A DNA stretch of 13,919 bases from Collinsella aerofaciens (GTDB lineage: Bacteria > Actinomycetota > Coriobacteriia > Coriobacteriales > Coriobacteriaceae), in NCBI RefSeq assembly GCF_019131995.1, contig NZ_JAHONA010000039.1, positions 1 to 13,919 of the forward strand, read 5' to 3'. Both the position numbers and the translations under genes were made by a program. Under the pieces are notes generated by a model. That model saw nothing but the letters and a program-made list of their open reading frames with translations. It did not search any database and was not told the origin of the DNA. Positions within the stretch are counted from its first letter, which is position 1, and each line of letters opens with the position of its first letter. Shown one piece after another: positions 6,736 to 12,943 of this stretch.

Positions 6736-7674
6736 CTACTTTGCGCTGGTGAGGACGCCGGTGGTGTCGAACGCCGGGGTAAAGCTCTCGTCTACCGCTC
6801 CGCCTTCTTGCCAGAACATCGTCGTAAAGCCCAGGTCGTCGGCATGATCGAGCACCTGCTCGTACTCCTCGCGCGTCACGGCGCGTGCCAACTCGCCGCC
6901 TTGCTCGCGCATGAGCGCATTGGGCGTGTACTGGTTCATGACCGAAATCGGCACGTCGCCCACCGTCTGCCACACCAGGTCCAGCACGCGGCACGAATCG
7001 TCCGCATGTCCCGGCAGCACTAGGTGACGCACGATGATGCCGCGCTTCATGAGCCCCTCGTCGTCCACCAGCTCTCCCCCGCGGCGCTCGACCTCGCGCG
7101 CCATCTGTGCCAGACCCGACACGGCCACGCGCGGGTAATCCTTAATATGAGAAAGTGACTGAGCAAGCTCGGCATCAGCATATTTAAAGTCGGTGAGCCA
7201 CACATCAACCAGGTCACCCAGGGCAGCAACGGCACTCGCCCGCTCATAGCCGCTCGTGTTGTAGACGATCGGGATGTCCAGCCCGCGCTCCCGCGCTGCG
7301 GCAATCGCGGCCGGCAGCAGGTGAGCATAATGCGTCGCAGTCACCAGGTTGATGTTGTTGGCGCCCTGGTCCTGTAACTCCAGCATAATCTCGACCAGGC
7401 GCTCGGGCGAAATCTCAAGACCGAAATTACCCGTCGAGATCTCGTGGTTTTGGCAGTAGACGCATTTGAGCGAACAGCCGCTAAAGAAGATCGTGCCCGA
7501 GCCGGCCTCACCCGAGATGGGCGGCTCCTCCCACATATGGAGCGCCGCGCGGGCGACCTTAAGCGTGTCGTCGGCGCCGCACACGCCATGCGCGCCCTCA
7601 TCGCGCGCCGCACCGCAACGGCGCGGACACAAATGGCAGGCAGGCGAAAAAAGTTCGGTCAACGACGTCGGCAT
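6736..7674 (-). CDS. PflX-type radical SAM iron-sulfur protein
   Basis: A cytosolic radical SAM enzyme of the PflX group (COG1313 by recognition), often labelled a pyruvate formate-lyase activating enzyme relative; its substrate is not established. The 312-residue protein has the SAM cluster motif GCSLKCVYCQN (CX3CX2C; Cys67, Cys71, Cys74). An N-terminal cysteine group, CHLCPRRCG plus VCG (Cys13, Cys16, Cys20, Cys32), is also typical of this group and may bind metal. GANNINLVTATHYAH and IVYNTSGYE are further family segments. The ATG at 7674 is chosen because GGAG lies 9 nt upstream; an in-frame TTG at 7689 is the alternative. Neither a pyruvate formate-lyase nor any glycyl-radical enzyme gene is adjacent. 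It has its own candidate promoter (7759-7787) and ends next to a stem-loop. The family is certain, the role is not. Confidence 0.9.
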   Translation of the reverse strand: MPTSLTELFSPACHLCPRRCGAARDEGAHGVCGADDTLKVARAALHMWEEPPISGEAGSGTIFFSGCSLKCVYCQNHEISTGNFGLEISPERLVEIMLELQDQGANNINLVTATHYAHLLPAAIAAARERGLDIPIVYNTSGYERASAVAALGDLVDVWLTDFKYADAELAQSLSHIKDYPRVAVSGLAQMAREVERRGGELVDDEGLMKRGIIVRHLVLPGHADDSCRVLDLVWQTVGDVPISVMNQYTPNALMREQGGELARAVTREEYEQVLDHADDLGFTTMFWQEGGAVDESFTPAFDTTGVLTSAK

Positions 7675-7758
7675 AAAAACATGCTCCAAAACAACGATTC
7701 AGCAGCTCAAACGTAAAGGCCCGGACCGCACAGACGGCTCCAAGCCCAAGGCGCCGTA

Positions 7759-7787
7759 ATCGTCCGACACGATTTTTGTAATGTCAA
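7759..7787 (-). promoter_or_regulatory. Candidate promoter of the radical SAM gene
   Basis: On the minus strand a perfect TTGACA (7787-7782) is followed after 17 nt by GACGAT (7764-7759), which matches the -10 consensus at three positions. The predicted leader is about 75-80 nt. It is divergent from, and nearly abuts, the 6S candidate promoter. Confidence 0.5.
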
Positions 7788-7789
7788 GA

Positions 7790-7818
7790 CTGGAATCAAC
7801 AAAGTGCCGCTTTATGAT
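7790..7818 (+). promoter_or_regulatory. Candidate promoter of the 6S-like RNA
   Basis: TATGAT (7813-7818) is a good -10 box. Seventeen nt upstream, CTGGAA (7790-7795) is a weak -35. Initiation near 7825 places the start just before the 5' arm of the RNA's closing stem. Confidence 0.45.
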
Positions 7819-7824
7819 GTAGGT

Positions 7825-7995
7825 ATTCCGCCCCCCGCGGAGCAACTGGGTGAACCGTCGCGTTTATTTAGGGAGCCCACACAGTCGTACTTAGTACAGG
7901 TATCCTTCGTTGTTAAGGACGCTGGAACAGTCGATGAGGGCACCCACCTGTTTTAGGTGGGTTCATTTTCGTAACGTGGGGGGTGGTTTTCTTTT
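7825..7995 (+). ncRNA. ssrS: Candidate 6S RNA (RNA polymerase-binding regulatory RNA)
   Basis: 6S RNA binds housekeeping RNA polymerase and mimics an open promoter, lowering transcription in stationary phase. The candidate is about 171 nt, normal for the family. CCGCCCCCCGCG (7828-7839) pairs with CGTGGGGGGTGG (7975-7986) in a 12-bp closing stem with two G-U pairs. TTTTCTTTT (7987-7995) follows directly, so the closing stem doubles as terminator. On the 3' side of the presumed bubble is a small hairpin, ACCCACCT (7942-7949) with AGGTGGGT (7955-7962), preceded by GGGC and followed by TC. From memory this resembles the hairpin seen at this place in many 6S RNAs. The distal arm holds TCCTT-loop-AAGGA (7912-7916 with 7924-7928 approximately). 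TGAACC (7851-7856) can also pair with GGTTCA (7960-7965). No open reading frame explains the region. It could instead be another structured RNA; the covariance model was not run. Confidence 0.6.
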
Positions 7996-8209
7996 GCCGA
8001 TATTGCCAAAAATTGCCATCACAGATTCCGTATGACACCCAACGGCACTCGGCAGAACCCCCGCCAACATCCCAATATCTGGTAAGCGCGTGATAATCGC
8101 ACGGCGCAAACCCCCGCACCCCCCCGGTCGAGTATCATGGGTCAGCTATGCCCTTTTGCGCGTAGCGCCCTTTGACCTTTTCCTTCGACGCTTGGCGGTT
8201 TTTCGATTC
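7996..8209. other. Gene-free stretch before the GlcNAc-1-phosphate transferase
   Basis: This 214 bp holds no convincing gene, repeat or strong promoter. GATAAT (8092-8097) and TATCAT (8133-8138) resemble -10 boxes but lack a matching -35. An open frame continues upstream of 8210 to 8090, but that part is rich in Pro and Arg and unlike the family N-terminus. Confidence 0.4.
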
Positions 8210-9409
8210 ATGGCTTCATCCACGAGCTTCATACCGTACCTATGCGTGGCGGCCGCGGCTTTTATCACGACCCTCCTCACGGTGCCCCTGGTCAAGCGCC
8301 TGGCAATCAAGCTCGACGCCGTCGACTATCCCTCCAAGCGCCGTATCAACACTAAGCCCATCCCGCGCATGGGCGGCACCGCGGTCTTTTTGGGCCTCGT
8401 CGTCGCCTGTATTGTGCAGATCCTGGGCACCTGGTACCTGGGCTGGCCGCCCGTTTTGGTACCGCACCCGCGCCTGCACATCAGCTACCCCGTGCTGGCA
8501 CTCTCCTTTACTGTGATCTTTGCGACCGGCGCAATCGATGATGTCTTCCAGCTCAAGCCCAAGCAAAAGCTGGCCGGCCAGGTGCTCGCCGCGCTCATCG
8601 CCTGCATCGGCGGCTTAAAAATCGGCGTCATCATCAACCCGTTTGCCCCCGGCGAGATCATGCTCGGCTGGCTCGCCTACCCCATCACCATTGTCTACCT
8701 GGTGGCGTTCACCAACATCATCAACCTTATCGACGGCCTCGACGGTCTGGCCACGGGCATCTGCGGCATCGCGTCGTTCACCATGTTCACGATGGCCATG
8801 CTTTCGGGCCGCATCGACGCCGCCGCGCTCTCCATCGCGCTCTTTGGCTCGTGCCTCGCCTTCTTGCGCTATAACTTCAACCCCGCGAGCATCTTCTTGG
8901 GCGACTCGGGGTCGCTGCTGTTGGGCTTCGCTTTGGGCTCCATCTCGCTGCTCAACGTGAGCCGCACCGCCGCGCTCACCTCACTCATCATCCCGCTCAT
9001 CGTAGCCGGCGTGCCCATCATCGACACGTTCAGCGCCATCGTGCGCCGCAAGCGCGCCCACATTAGCATCGGACAGGCTGACAAGGGCCACATCCACCAC
9101 CGCCTGATCCAAGAGGGTTACAACCAAAAGCAGGCCGTGCTGCTCATCTACGCCTGGTGCATCATGCTTTCGGCCGGCGCCGCCGCGATCAATCAGGTCG
9201 AGGTGCCCACGCGCGTGCTCATCTTTACCGTGCTCGCCATTGGCTCGACGGCCTTCGCCAAACACCTGCACCTGTTTGAGCCCGTCCTGCGTCACCATTA
9301 CAACAAGCGCACACACGAGGACGAGCTGGTAACCCCCGACGACCCCGCTTTTAAGCAGGAGGAGCAAGCAGCCGAGGAACGTAAAGAAGAGCGCCACCAC
9401 AAGCTCTAG
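8210..9409 (+). CDS. Polyprenyl-phosphate GlcNAc-1-phosphate transferase (WecA/TagO family)
   Basis: An integral membrane enzyme predicted to transfer GlcNAc-1-phosphate from UDP-GlcNAc to undecaprenyl (or decaprenyl) phosphate, starting synthesis of a cell-wall glycan such as a teichoic acid or linkage unit. It belongs to the MraY/WecA/TagO superfamily. From the ATG at 8210 it has 399 residues and about ten hydrophobic segments. The conserved cytoplasmic motifs are in order: DAVDYPSKRRINTKPIPRMGG (36-56), catalytic Asp pair in AIDDVFQLKPKQK (108-120), NIINLIDGLDGLATG (169-183), FLGDSGSLLLGF (229-240), and the histidine-rich loop KGHIHHRLIQEG (292-303). The histidine loop favours WecA/TagO over MraY. 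The charged C-terminal tail (365-399) is cytoplasmic. The start is chosen from family alignment; no strong Shine-Dalgarno site is seen. No other glycan gene is near, so the end product is unknown. Confidence 0.9.
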   Translation: MASSTSFIPYLCVAAAAFITTLLTVPLVKRLAIKLDAVDYPSKRRINTKPIPRMGGTAVFLGLVVACIVQILGTWYLGWPPVLVPHPRLHISYPVLALSFTVIFATGAIDDVFQLKPKQKLAGQVLAALIACIGGLKIGVIINPFAPGEIMLGWLAYPITIVYLVAFTNIINLIDGLDGLATGICGIASFTMFTMAMLSGRIDAAALSIALFGSCLAFLRYNFNPASIFLGDSGSLLLGFALGSISLLNVSRTAALTSLIIPLIVAGVPIIDTFSAIVRRKRAHISIGQADKGHIHHRLIQEGYNQKQAVLLIYAWCIMLSAGAAAINQVEVPTRVLIFTVLAIGSTAFAKHLHLFEPVLRHHYNKRTHEDELVTPDDPAFKQEEQAAEERKEERHHKL

Positions 9410-9532
9410 GATAAGCTGCCGAGGATGCGCCCAGGCAACGCTGGCCAAGCGCAGCCGCGCCGCACCCATCGCACAAGCCGCCCCTCTCCCGCCCCTCGCC
9501 TACTTACGCCCAACCCCCTTCAATAAACGCGT

Positions 9533-9565
9533 TATCATTTTGACTAATACGCATACGTTAGGAGC
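9533..9565 (+). promoter_or_regulatory. Candidate -10 box and ribosome site of trpS
   Basis: TATCAT (9533-9538) is a possible -10 box with no clear -35. Initiation near 9545 would give a leader of about 25 nt. AGGAG (9560-9564) lies 5 nt before the ATG at 9570 and fixes that start over an upstream in-frame alternative at 9540. No tryptophan-responsive T-box leader fits in the 160-bp gap. Confidence 0.4.
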
Positions 9566-9569
9566 AATC

Positions 9570-10619
9570 ATGCCAAACGAGAACAGCTACGAAGTCGCGC
9601 TGCAAAAGAGCAACGCCATTCGCGAGGGTCTGGCAAAGACGCCCGAGAAGTTCACCATGCTCACCGGTGACCGCCCGACCGGACGCTTGCACCTGGGTCA
9701 CTACTTCGGCACCCTCAAGGGCCGTGTTGAACTGCAGAACATGGGCGCCAAGACCAACGTACTCATCGCCGACTACCAGGTCATCACCGACCGCGACACC
9801 ACCGAGCATATCCAGGACAACGTGTACAACATGGTCATGGACTACCTTGCCTGCGGCATCGACCCCGACAAGACCATGATCTACGCGCACTCCGCCGTGC
9901 CCGCCGCAAACCAGCTCATGCTGCCGTTCCTGTCGCTGGTGTCCGAGGCCGAGCTGGCGCGCAACCCCACGGTCAAGGCCGAGATGGAGGCCTCGGGCCA
10001 CGAGCTTACCGGCCTTCTGCTCACCTACCCGGTGCACCAGGCCTGCGACATTCTGTTCTGCAAGGGCAACGTGGTGCCAGTCGGTCGCGATCAGCTGCCG
10101 CACATCGAGCTCACCCGCACCATCGCACGCCGCTTTAACAACCGCTACGGCAAGGTATTTCCCGAGGTCGAGGCGCTGCTGTCCGAGACCCCGCTGCTGC
10201 CCGGCCTTGACGGTCGCAAGATGAGCAAGAGCTACGGCAACGCCATCAATATTTCGATGACCGCCGAGGAGACGGCGAAGCGCATCAAGAAGAGCCAGAC
10301 CGACTCCGAGCGCATGATCACGTTCGATCCCGAGAACCGCCCCGGCGTATCCGGTCTGCTTTCGACGGCCGCCATCTGCACCGGTCGTTCCGAGGTCGAG
10401 ATTGCCGAGGAGATCGGCATGGGCGGCTCCGGCCAGCTCAAGAAGTACGTGACCGAGGCCGTCAACGAGTACTTCGCCCCAATCCGTGAGCGTCGCCAGC
10501 GCTACGAAAACGACCTGGATTACGTCAAGGACGTGCTGCACGAGGGCAATCGCCGCGCCAACGAGATCGCTGAGCAGACCCTGGCCGAGGTTCGGGACGC
10601 AATGGGCATGGTGTACTAG
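9570..10619 (+). CDS. trpS: Tryptophanyl-tRNA synthetase
   Basis: A class I aminoacyl-tRNA synthetase that charges tRNA-Trp with tryptophan in the cytosol (EC 6.1.1.2). The protein has 349 residues, close to the usual bacterial 330-350. Class I signatures are clear: GDRPTGRLHLGHYFG (33-47) with the HIGH motif as HLGH (41-44), and LDGRKMSKSYGN (213-224) with KMSKS at 217-221. Other family segments are IADYQVITDRD (66-76), YPVHQACDIL (153-162) and VPVGRDQLPHIELTRTIARRFN (169-190). The start at 9570 follows AGGAG at the proper distance. An intrinsic terminator lies 36 nt after the stop, so it is transcribed alone or with read-through from the transferase gene upstream. Nothing is unusual about the protein. 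Confidence 0.97.
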   Translation: MPNENSYEVALQKSNAIREGLAKTPEKFTMLTGDRPTGRLHLGHYFGTLKGRVELQNMGAKTNVLIADYQVITDRDTTEHIQDNVYNMVMDYLACGIDPDKTMIYAHSAVPAANQLMLPFLSLVSEAELARNPTVKAEMEASGHELTGLLLTYPVHQACDILFCKGNVVPVGRDQLPHIELTRTIARRFNNRYGKVFPEVEALLSETPLLPGLDGRKMSKSYGNAINISMTAEETAKRIKKSQTDSERMITFDPENRPGVSGLLSTAAICTGRSEVEIAEEIGMGGSGQLKKYVTEAVNEYFAPIRERRQRYENDLDYVKDVLHEGNRRANEIAEQTLAEVRDAMGMVY

Positions 10620-10654
10620 ACCGATCTGCTGGCTTGAGCTGTCGATTGTTTTAG

Positions 10655-10682
10655 GGCGGGCGCTTCGGCGTCCGCCTTTTTT
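10655..10682 (+). terminator. Intrinsic terminator of trpS
   Basis: GGCGGGCGC (10655-10663), a TTCG tetraloop, and GCGTCCGCC (10668-10676) form a 9-bp stem with one G-U pair. Six T residues follow (10677-10682). Confidence 0.95.
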
Positions 10683-10729
10683 GGTGCCCGACCGGTTCGG
10701 CTCTGCCCGTTGCACTCCCCCGACAAACA

Positions 10730-10860
10730 GGAACAGGCCCGCTGGCAGTAAGTTGCCAGCGGGCCTGTTCCCGAAGTACACCGTTGAATCGCACAGAGGG
10801 GAGGAATGCGAATCAAACTCAACAGGGCAGGCTTTTTCATCGCCTATTGCCTGCTCTGTT
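10730..10860. other. Cluster of three stem-loops in the gene-free region after trpS
   Basis: The 330 bp between the trpS terminator and the MGMT-like gene contains three successive inverted repeats. First, GGAACAGGCCCGCTGGCA (10730-10747) and its perfect complement (10754-10771), 18 bp around GTAAGT. Second, TTGAATCGCA (10784-10793) with TGCGAATCAA (10807-10816), 9 of 10 paired, whose 13-nt loop holds the purine-rich AGAGGGGAGGAA. Third, AACAGGGCAGGC (10821-10832) with GCCTGCTCTGTT (10849-10860), 11 of 12 paired plus a G-U. No T-run follows any of them. The stretch may be a structured RNA or a composite repeat; from 10866 to 10955 nothing further is seen. Confidence 0.55.
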
Positions 10861-10865
10861 GCTGA
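10806..10865 (+). CDS. Possible 19-residue peptide ORF in the structured region
   Basis: An ATG at 10806 follows AGGGG and AGGA and opens a 19-codon frame ending in TGA: MRIKLNRAGFFIAYCLLCC. The peptide has a basic N-terminus and a short hydrophobic end with three cysteines. The ribosome site sits in the loop of the second stem-loop, and the third stem-loop lies within the frame. No promoter was found and an ORF of this size can arise by chance, so this is only a candidate. Confidence 0.2.
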   Translation: MRIKLNRAGFFIAYCLLCC

Positions 10866-10955
10866 AACCAATATAGTTCACCGAGGTTTACTTTCTAGCG
10901 TCAATATGCGCCGCCATACCTTCTCCATAAGTTAGCCCCGGTAAACCTGCAACGG

Positions 10956-10996
10956 AAAACCACCACGAAGGGGACAGGCACCTTTGTGGTGGTTTT
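10956..10996 (+). repeat. Stem-loop repeat family A, complete copy 1
   Basis: AAAACCACCACGAAGG (10956-10971) pairs with CCTTTGTGGTGGTTTT (10981-10996) around the loop GGACAGGCA. The one mismatch forms a G-T (G-U in RNA) pair, so the stem is kept. It lies 16 nt downstream of the stop codon of the MGMT-like gene (minus strand). Confidence 0.95.
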
Positions 10997-11012
10997 GGCC
11001 ATGGCGGAGCTG

Positions 11013-11363
11013 TTAGAGTCCGGCAGGCCAGCGACAGGCGCCCAGATCGACGTGCATGGGACCGGTAAACGTCACGCTCTCCCCCATTAAGAGCTCACGC
11101 TGAGCATCGGGGCCGCCAAAAGCAAAACCCTCGCATATGCGCCCGTCGGCAAACACCACGCGGTGACAGGGAATCTCGCCGGGGCGCGGATTGCTGTGCA
11201 ACGCATACCCCACGTACCGCGCACTTCGTGGACGACCGGCAAGCAGCGCCACCTGACCATACGTGGCGACCATCCCCTCAGGGATCTGCTCGACTACCTC
11301 GTACACCCGCTCAAAAAAAGCCCTCAGACGCCATTGCTCGCTCCCTTCCACCCTGAAAAGCAT
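11013..11363 (-). CDS. Short MGMT-family protein with catalytic-type cysteine
   Basis: A 116-residue protein made up of only the DNA-binding and active-site domain of the O6-alkylguanine-DNA alkyltransferase family. IPEGMVATYGQVALLAG (27-43) is the helix-turn-helix entry, RPRSARYVGYAL (44-55) the region of the recognition helix and arginine finger, and NPRPGEIPCHRVVFADGRI (58-76) the active-site segment with Cys66 in PCHRV. Alkyltransferase-like (ATL) proteins of this short length usually have Trp in place of this Cys, so this one may be a true but minimal alkyl acceptor or an ATL-type lesion sensor. The ATG at 11363 lies inside the edge of a family A repeat. Upstream sequence is the repeat itself, with only GGTGG as a weak ribosome site. 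It follows degV by 51 nt on the same strand and may be co-transcribed. A TTG at 11375 is a less likely start. Confidence 0.85.
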   Translation of the reverse strand: MLFRVEGSEQWRLRAFFERVYEVVEQIPEGMVATYGQVALLAGRPRSARYVGYALHSNPRPGEIPCHRVVFADGRICEGFAFGGPDAQRELLMGESVTFTGPMHVDLGACRWPAGL

Positions 11364-11404
11364 AAACCACCGCAAAGGGGACAGGCACCTTTGTGGTGGT
11401 TTAT
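11362..11404 (+). repeat. Stem-loop repeat family A, complete copy 2, overlapping a start codon
   Basis: ATAAACCACCGCAAAGG (11362-11378) pairs with CCTTTGTGGTGGTTTAT (11388-11404) around GGACAGGCA, 17 bp with one G-T pair in place of A-T. The outer pair C11361-G11405 extends it. It begins 10 nt after the degV stop codon and overlaps the first bases of the MGMT-like gene. Confidence 0.95.
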
Positions 11405-11414
11405 GGCAGGTCGG

Positions 11415-12269
11415 TTAGTTGGCGGGCTGGAAGAAGGCTACGGCTACGGCGCCGGGGCCTACGTGGGTGCCGATGGTGGCGCCGATGGTGTGAACGGGCA
11501 GTTCGCCCTCGGTGTGGCCAGCCCACAGCGCCGCGCTGTCCTCGACATACTTCTTGAGCACCGCATCCGAAAGGCCCGTATAGCCCAGTGCCAGCGGCAT
11601 GGAAAAGTCGATGCCGCCTGCCTTTTCGACCTTTTGATTCAGCAGGTTGCGGCCGTTCTTGGAACCGCGCGCCTTGCCCAGCTGCACGATAAGGCCGTCC
11701 TCGACAGCCACCACGGGCTTTACGTTGAGCAGCGTGCCCACGGCGCCGGCCGCAGCAGACAGGCGACCGCCGCGCACCAGGTACTCCAGCGTCTCGAGCA
11801 GGCCGATGACGACCACGCGGTCACGGACGGCCTCGACAGCCGCCGCGATCTGAGCTGCACTGTGGCCCTCGTCCACCAAGCGCAGCGCGTACTCGACCAG
11901 GACGCGCTCGCCCAGGGTGACGTTGTTGCTGTCTACCACGAACACGTCGCCACCTGGCGCCTCGGCAAGTGCGGTACGGGCACTCTGATTGGTGCCTGAT
12001 AGCTTAGCGCCCACGGTAATAATCACCGCCTCGTCGCCGGCCTCGCGCGCTTCGGCAATCGCCTGCGAAAACGCGTACGGGTTGACCTGGCCGGTCTTGG
12101 GCAGCTCATCGCGCTCCACGAGCATCTCGTAAAAGCGCTGGTGATCGATGTCGATGCCATCCATGTACACATCGGTGCCAAAGGTGACGGACAGCGGCAA
12201 AACGGCCAGTGCTGGGTGCTCGGCCGGCGACATATCGCTTGCGGAATCGGTAATAATGCGGACGGACAT
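11415..12269 (-). CDS. DegV family fatty-acid-binding protein
   Basis: A 284-residue member of the DegV (FakB-like) family. These cytosolic proteins bind a long-chain fatty acid, and in the FakA/FakB system present it to a kinase for phosphorylation and use in phospholipids. Family marks are the N-terminal VRIITDSASDMS (3-14), the lipid-carboxylate site segment KLSGTNQSA (89-97), VVDSNNVTLG (111-120), LEYLVRGGRLS (161-171), and the C-terminal IGATIGTHVGPGAVAVAF (262-279), where the Thr-His-x-Gly-Pro group contacts the head group. The ATG at 12269 has AGGA 6 nt upstream; a longer frame to 12317 lacks this support. No FakA kinase gene is in the window. A MarR gene lies 119 bp upstream on the same strand, and a promoter with a small palindrome lies in that gap, so local regulation is possible. 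Confidence 0.92.
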   Translation of the reverse strand: MSVRIITDSASDMSPAEHPALAVLPLSVTFGTDVYMDGIDIDHQRFYEMLVERDELPKTGQVNPYAFSQAIAEAREAGDEAVIITVGAKLSGTNQSARTALAEAPGGDVFVVDSNNVTLGERVLVEYALRLVDEGHSAAQIAAAVEAVRDRVVVIGLLETLEYLVRGGRLSAAAGAVGTLLNVKPVVAVEDGLIVQLGKARGSKNGRNLLNQKVEKAGGIDFSMPLALGYTGLSDAVLKKYVEDSAALWAGHTEGELPVHTIGATIGTHVGPGAVAVAFFQPAN

Positions 12270-12328
12270 AGCGAATCCTATCTTGCGCAGGTCCCGCGCA
12301 GGGAATTTTGACAGCAAGGCCCCGGCAC

Positions 12329-12361
12329 GGTATACGCGCTCAAACGGGACGATACAATTGT
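12329..12361 (-). promoter_or_regulatory. Candidate degV promoter with overlapping palindrome
   Basis: On the minus strand TTGTAT (12357-12352), a 17-nt spacer, and TATACC (12334-12329) form a plausible promoter, giving a leader of about 53 nt. The perfect palindrome ACAATTGT (12354-12361) overlaps the -35 box and could be an operator half or core for the adjacent MarR protein. That link is inference. Confidence 0.45.
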
Positions 12362-12388
12362 TGGCTGAAAGCTAGCGCCAGCGCGGCT

Positions 12389-12838
12389 CTAGATCTCGCG
12401 TAGAGTGTTGAGAATCGTACGCAGCGACGCGTACATCTGCTCACGCTGCTCCACGCCCATGGCCTTACCGGTGGTGTCGAGCACTTCGCGAATGATGCGA
12501 TCGGCCTCGCTCATGCTCTCGCCGCCCAGGGCAGTCAGGCGCACCGGGGCACGGTACTTGACGGCCGCATCACCCGAATCATCGACCTCGACGTAGCCGC
12601 CCTCCTCCAGGTGTGCCAGTGTGCGCGAAACGGCGGCACGGGTAACGCCGGCCATGCGGGCGAGGTCGGCGCCAGTCAGGCCGTCCTTGCTGCGCTCGAG
12701 ATAGTACAGGCACATGACGTCGGAGCCCTTGAGGCCCAGCCTTGCACCTTCGGACGTCTTGATGCGCTGAATCTCCTTGTAGAGGCCGCTGATCAGTCCG
12801 ACAAAGTCCTCAAAACGTGTCTCGTCGTTCCACTGCAT
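12389..12838 (-). CDS. MarR family winged helix-turn-helix regulator
   Basis: A 149-residue dimeric DNA-binding regulator of the MarR family. The N-terminal helix (about 8-28) belongs to the dimerisation region. LGLKGSDVMCLYYLERSKDG (34-53) leads into the helix-turn-helix LTGADLARMAGVTRAAVSRTLAHLEEGGYV (54-83), with GVTRAAVSRTLAHL as the recognition helix. The wing is VEVDDSGDAAVKYRAPVRLTALG (83-105), and C-terminal helices (about 106-148) complete the dimer interface. The ATG at 12838 follows AAAGGCGG. The gene lies directly upstream of degV on the same strand, with a separate promoter candidate between them. This suggests that it may control degV, itself, or both, perhaps in response to a fatty acid or an aromatic compound; the ligand is unknown. 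Confidence 0.92.
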   Translation of the reverse strand: MQWNDETRFEDFVGLISGLYKEIQRIKTSEGARLGLKGSDVMCLYYLERSKDGLTGADLARMAGVTRAAVSRTLAHLEEGGYVEVDDSGDAAVKYRAPVRLTALGGESMSEADRIIREVLDTTGKAMGVEQREQMYASLRTILNTLREI

Positions 12839-12943
12839 GGTGACGACCGCCTTTCGCTTACATGATGCTAACGGGTAAACATCTTAGACGCACGTCCGAG
12901 CCCCCCGTACCCAAACATCCCATTTGTTAACCCATCAACATAA

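Noticed and set aside
7848..7864. GGGTGAACCGTCGCG resembling a T-box core
   Set aside because: The core differs from the T-box consensus, no specifier stem or adjacent synthetase gene follows, and the surrounding fold fits a 6S-like RNA better.
10730..10771. 18-bp hairpin as a second trpS terminator
   Set aside because: No T-run on either side, and a complete terminator already lies at 10655-10682.
9558..10871. 437-codon minus-strand frame opposite trpS, and 3112-3993 and 4301-5662 opposite proB and pncB
   Set aside because: Long antisense frames are expected in GC-rich genes; the sense proteins are unmistakable and the antisense products are His/Arg/Gly-rich without domains.
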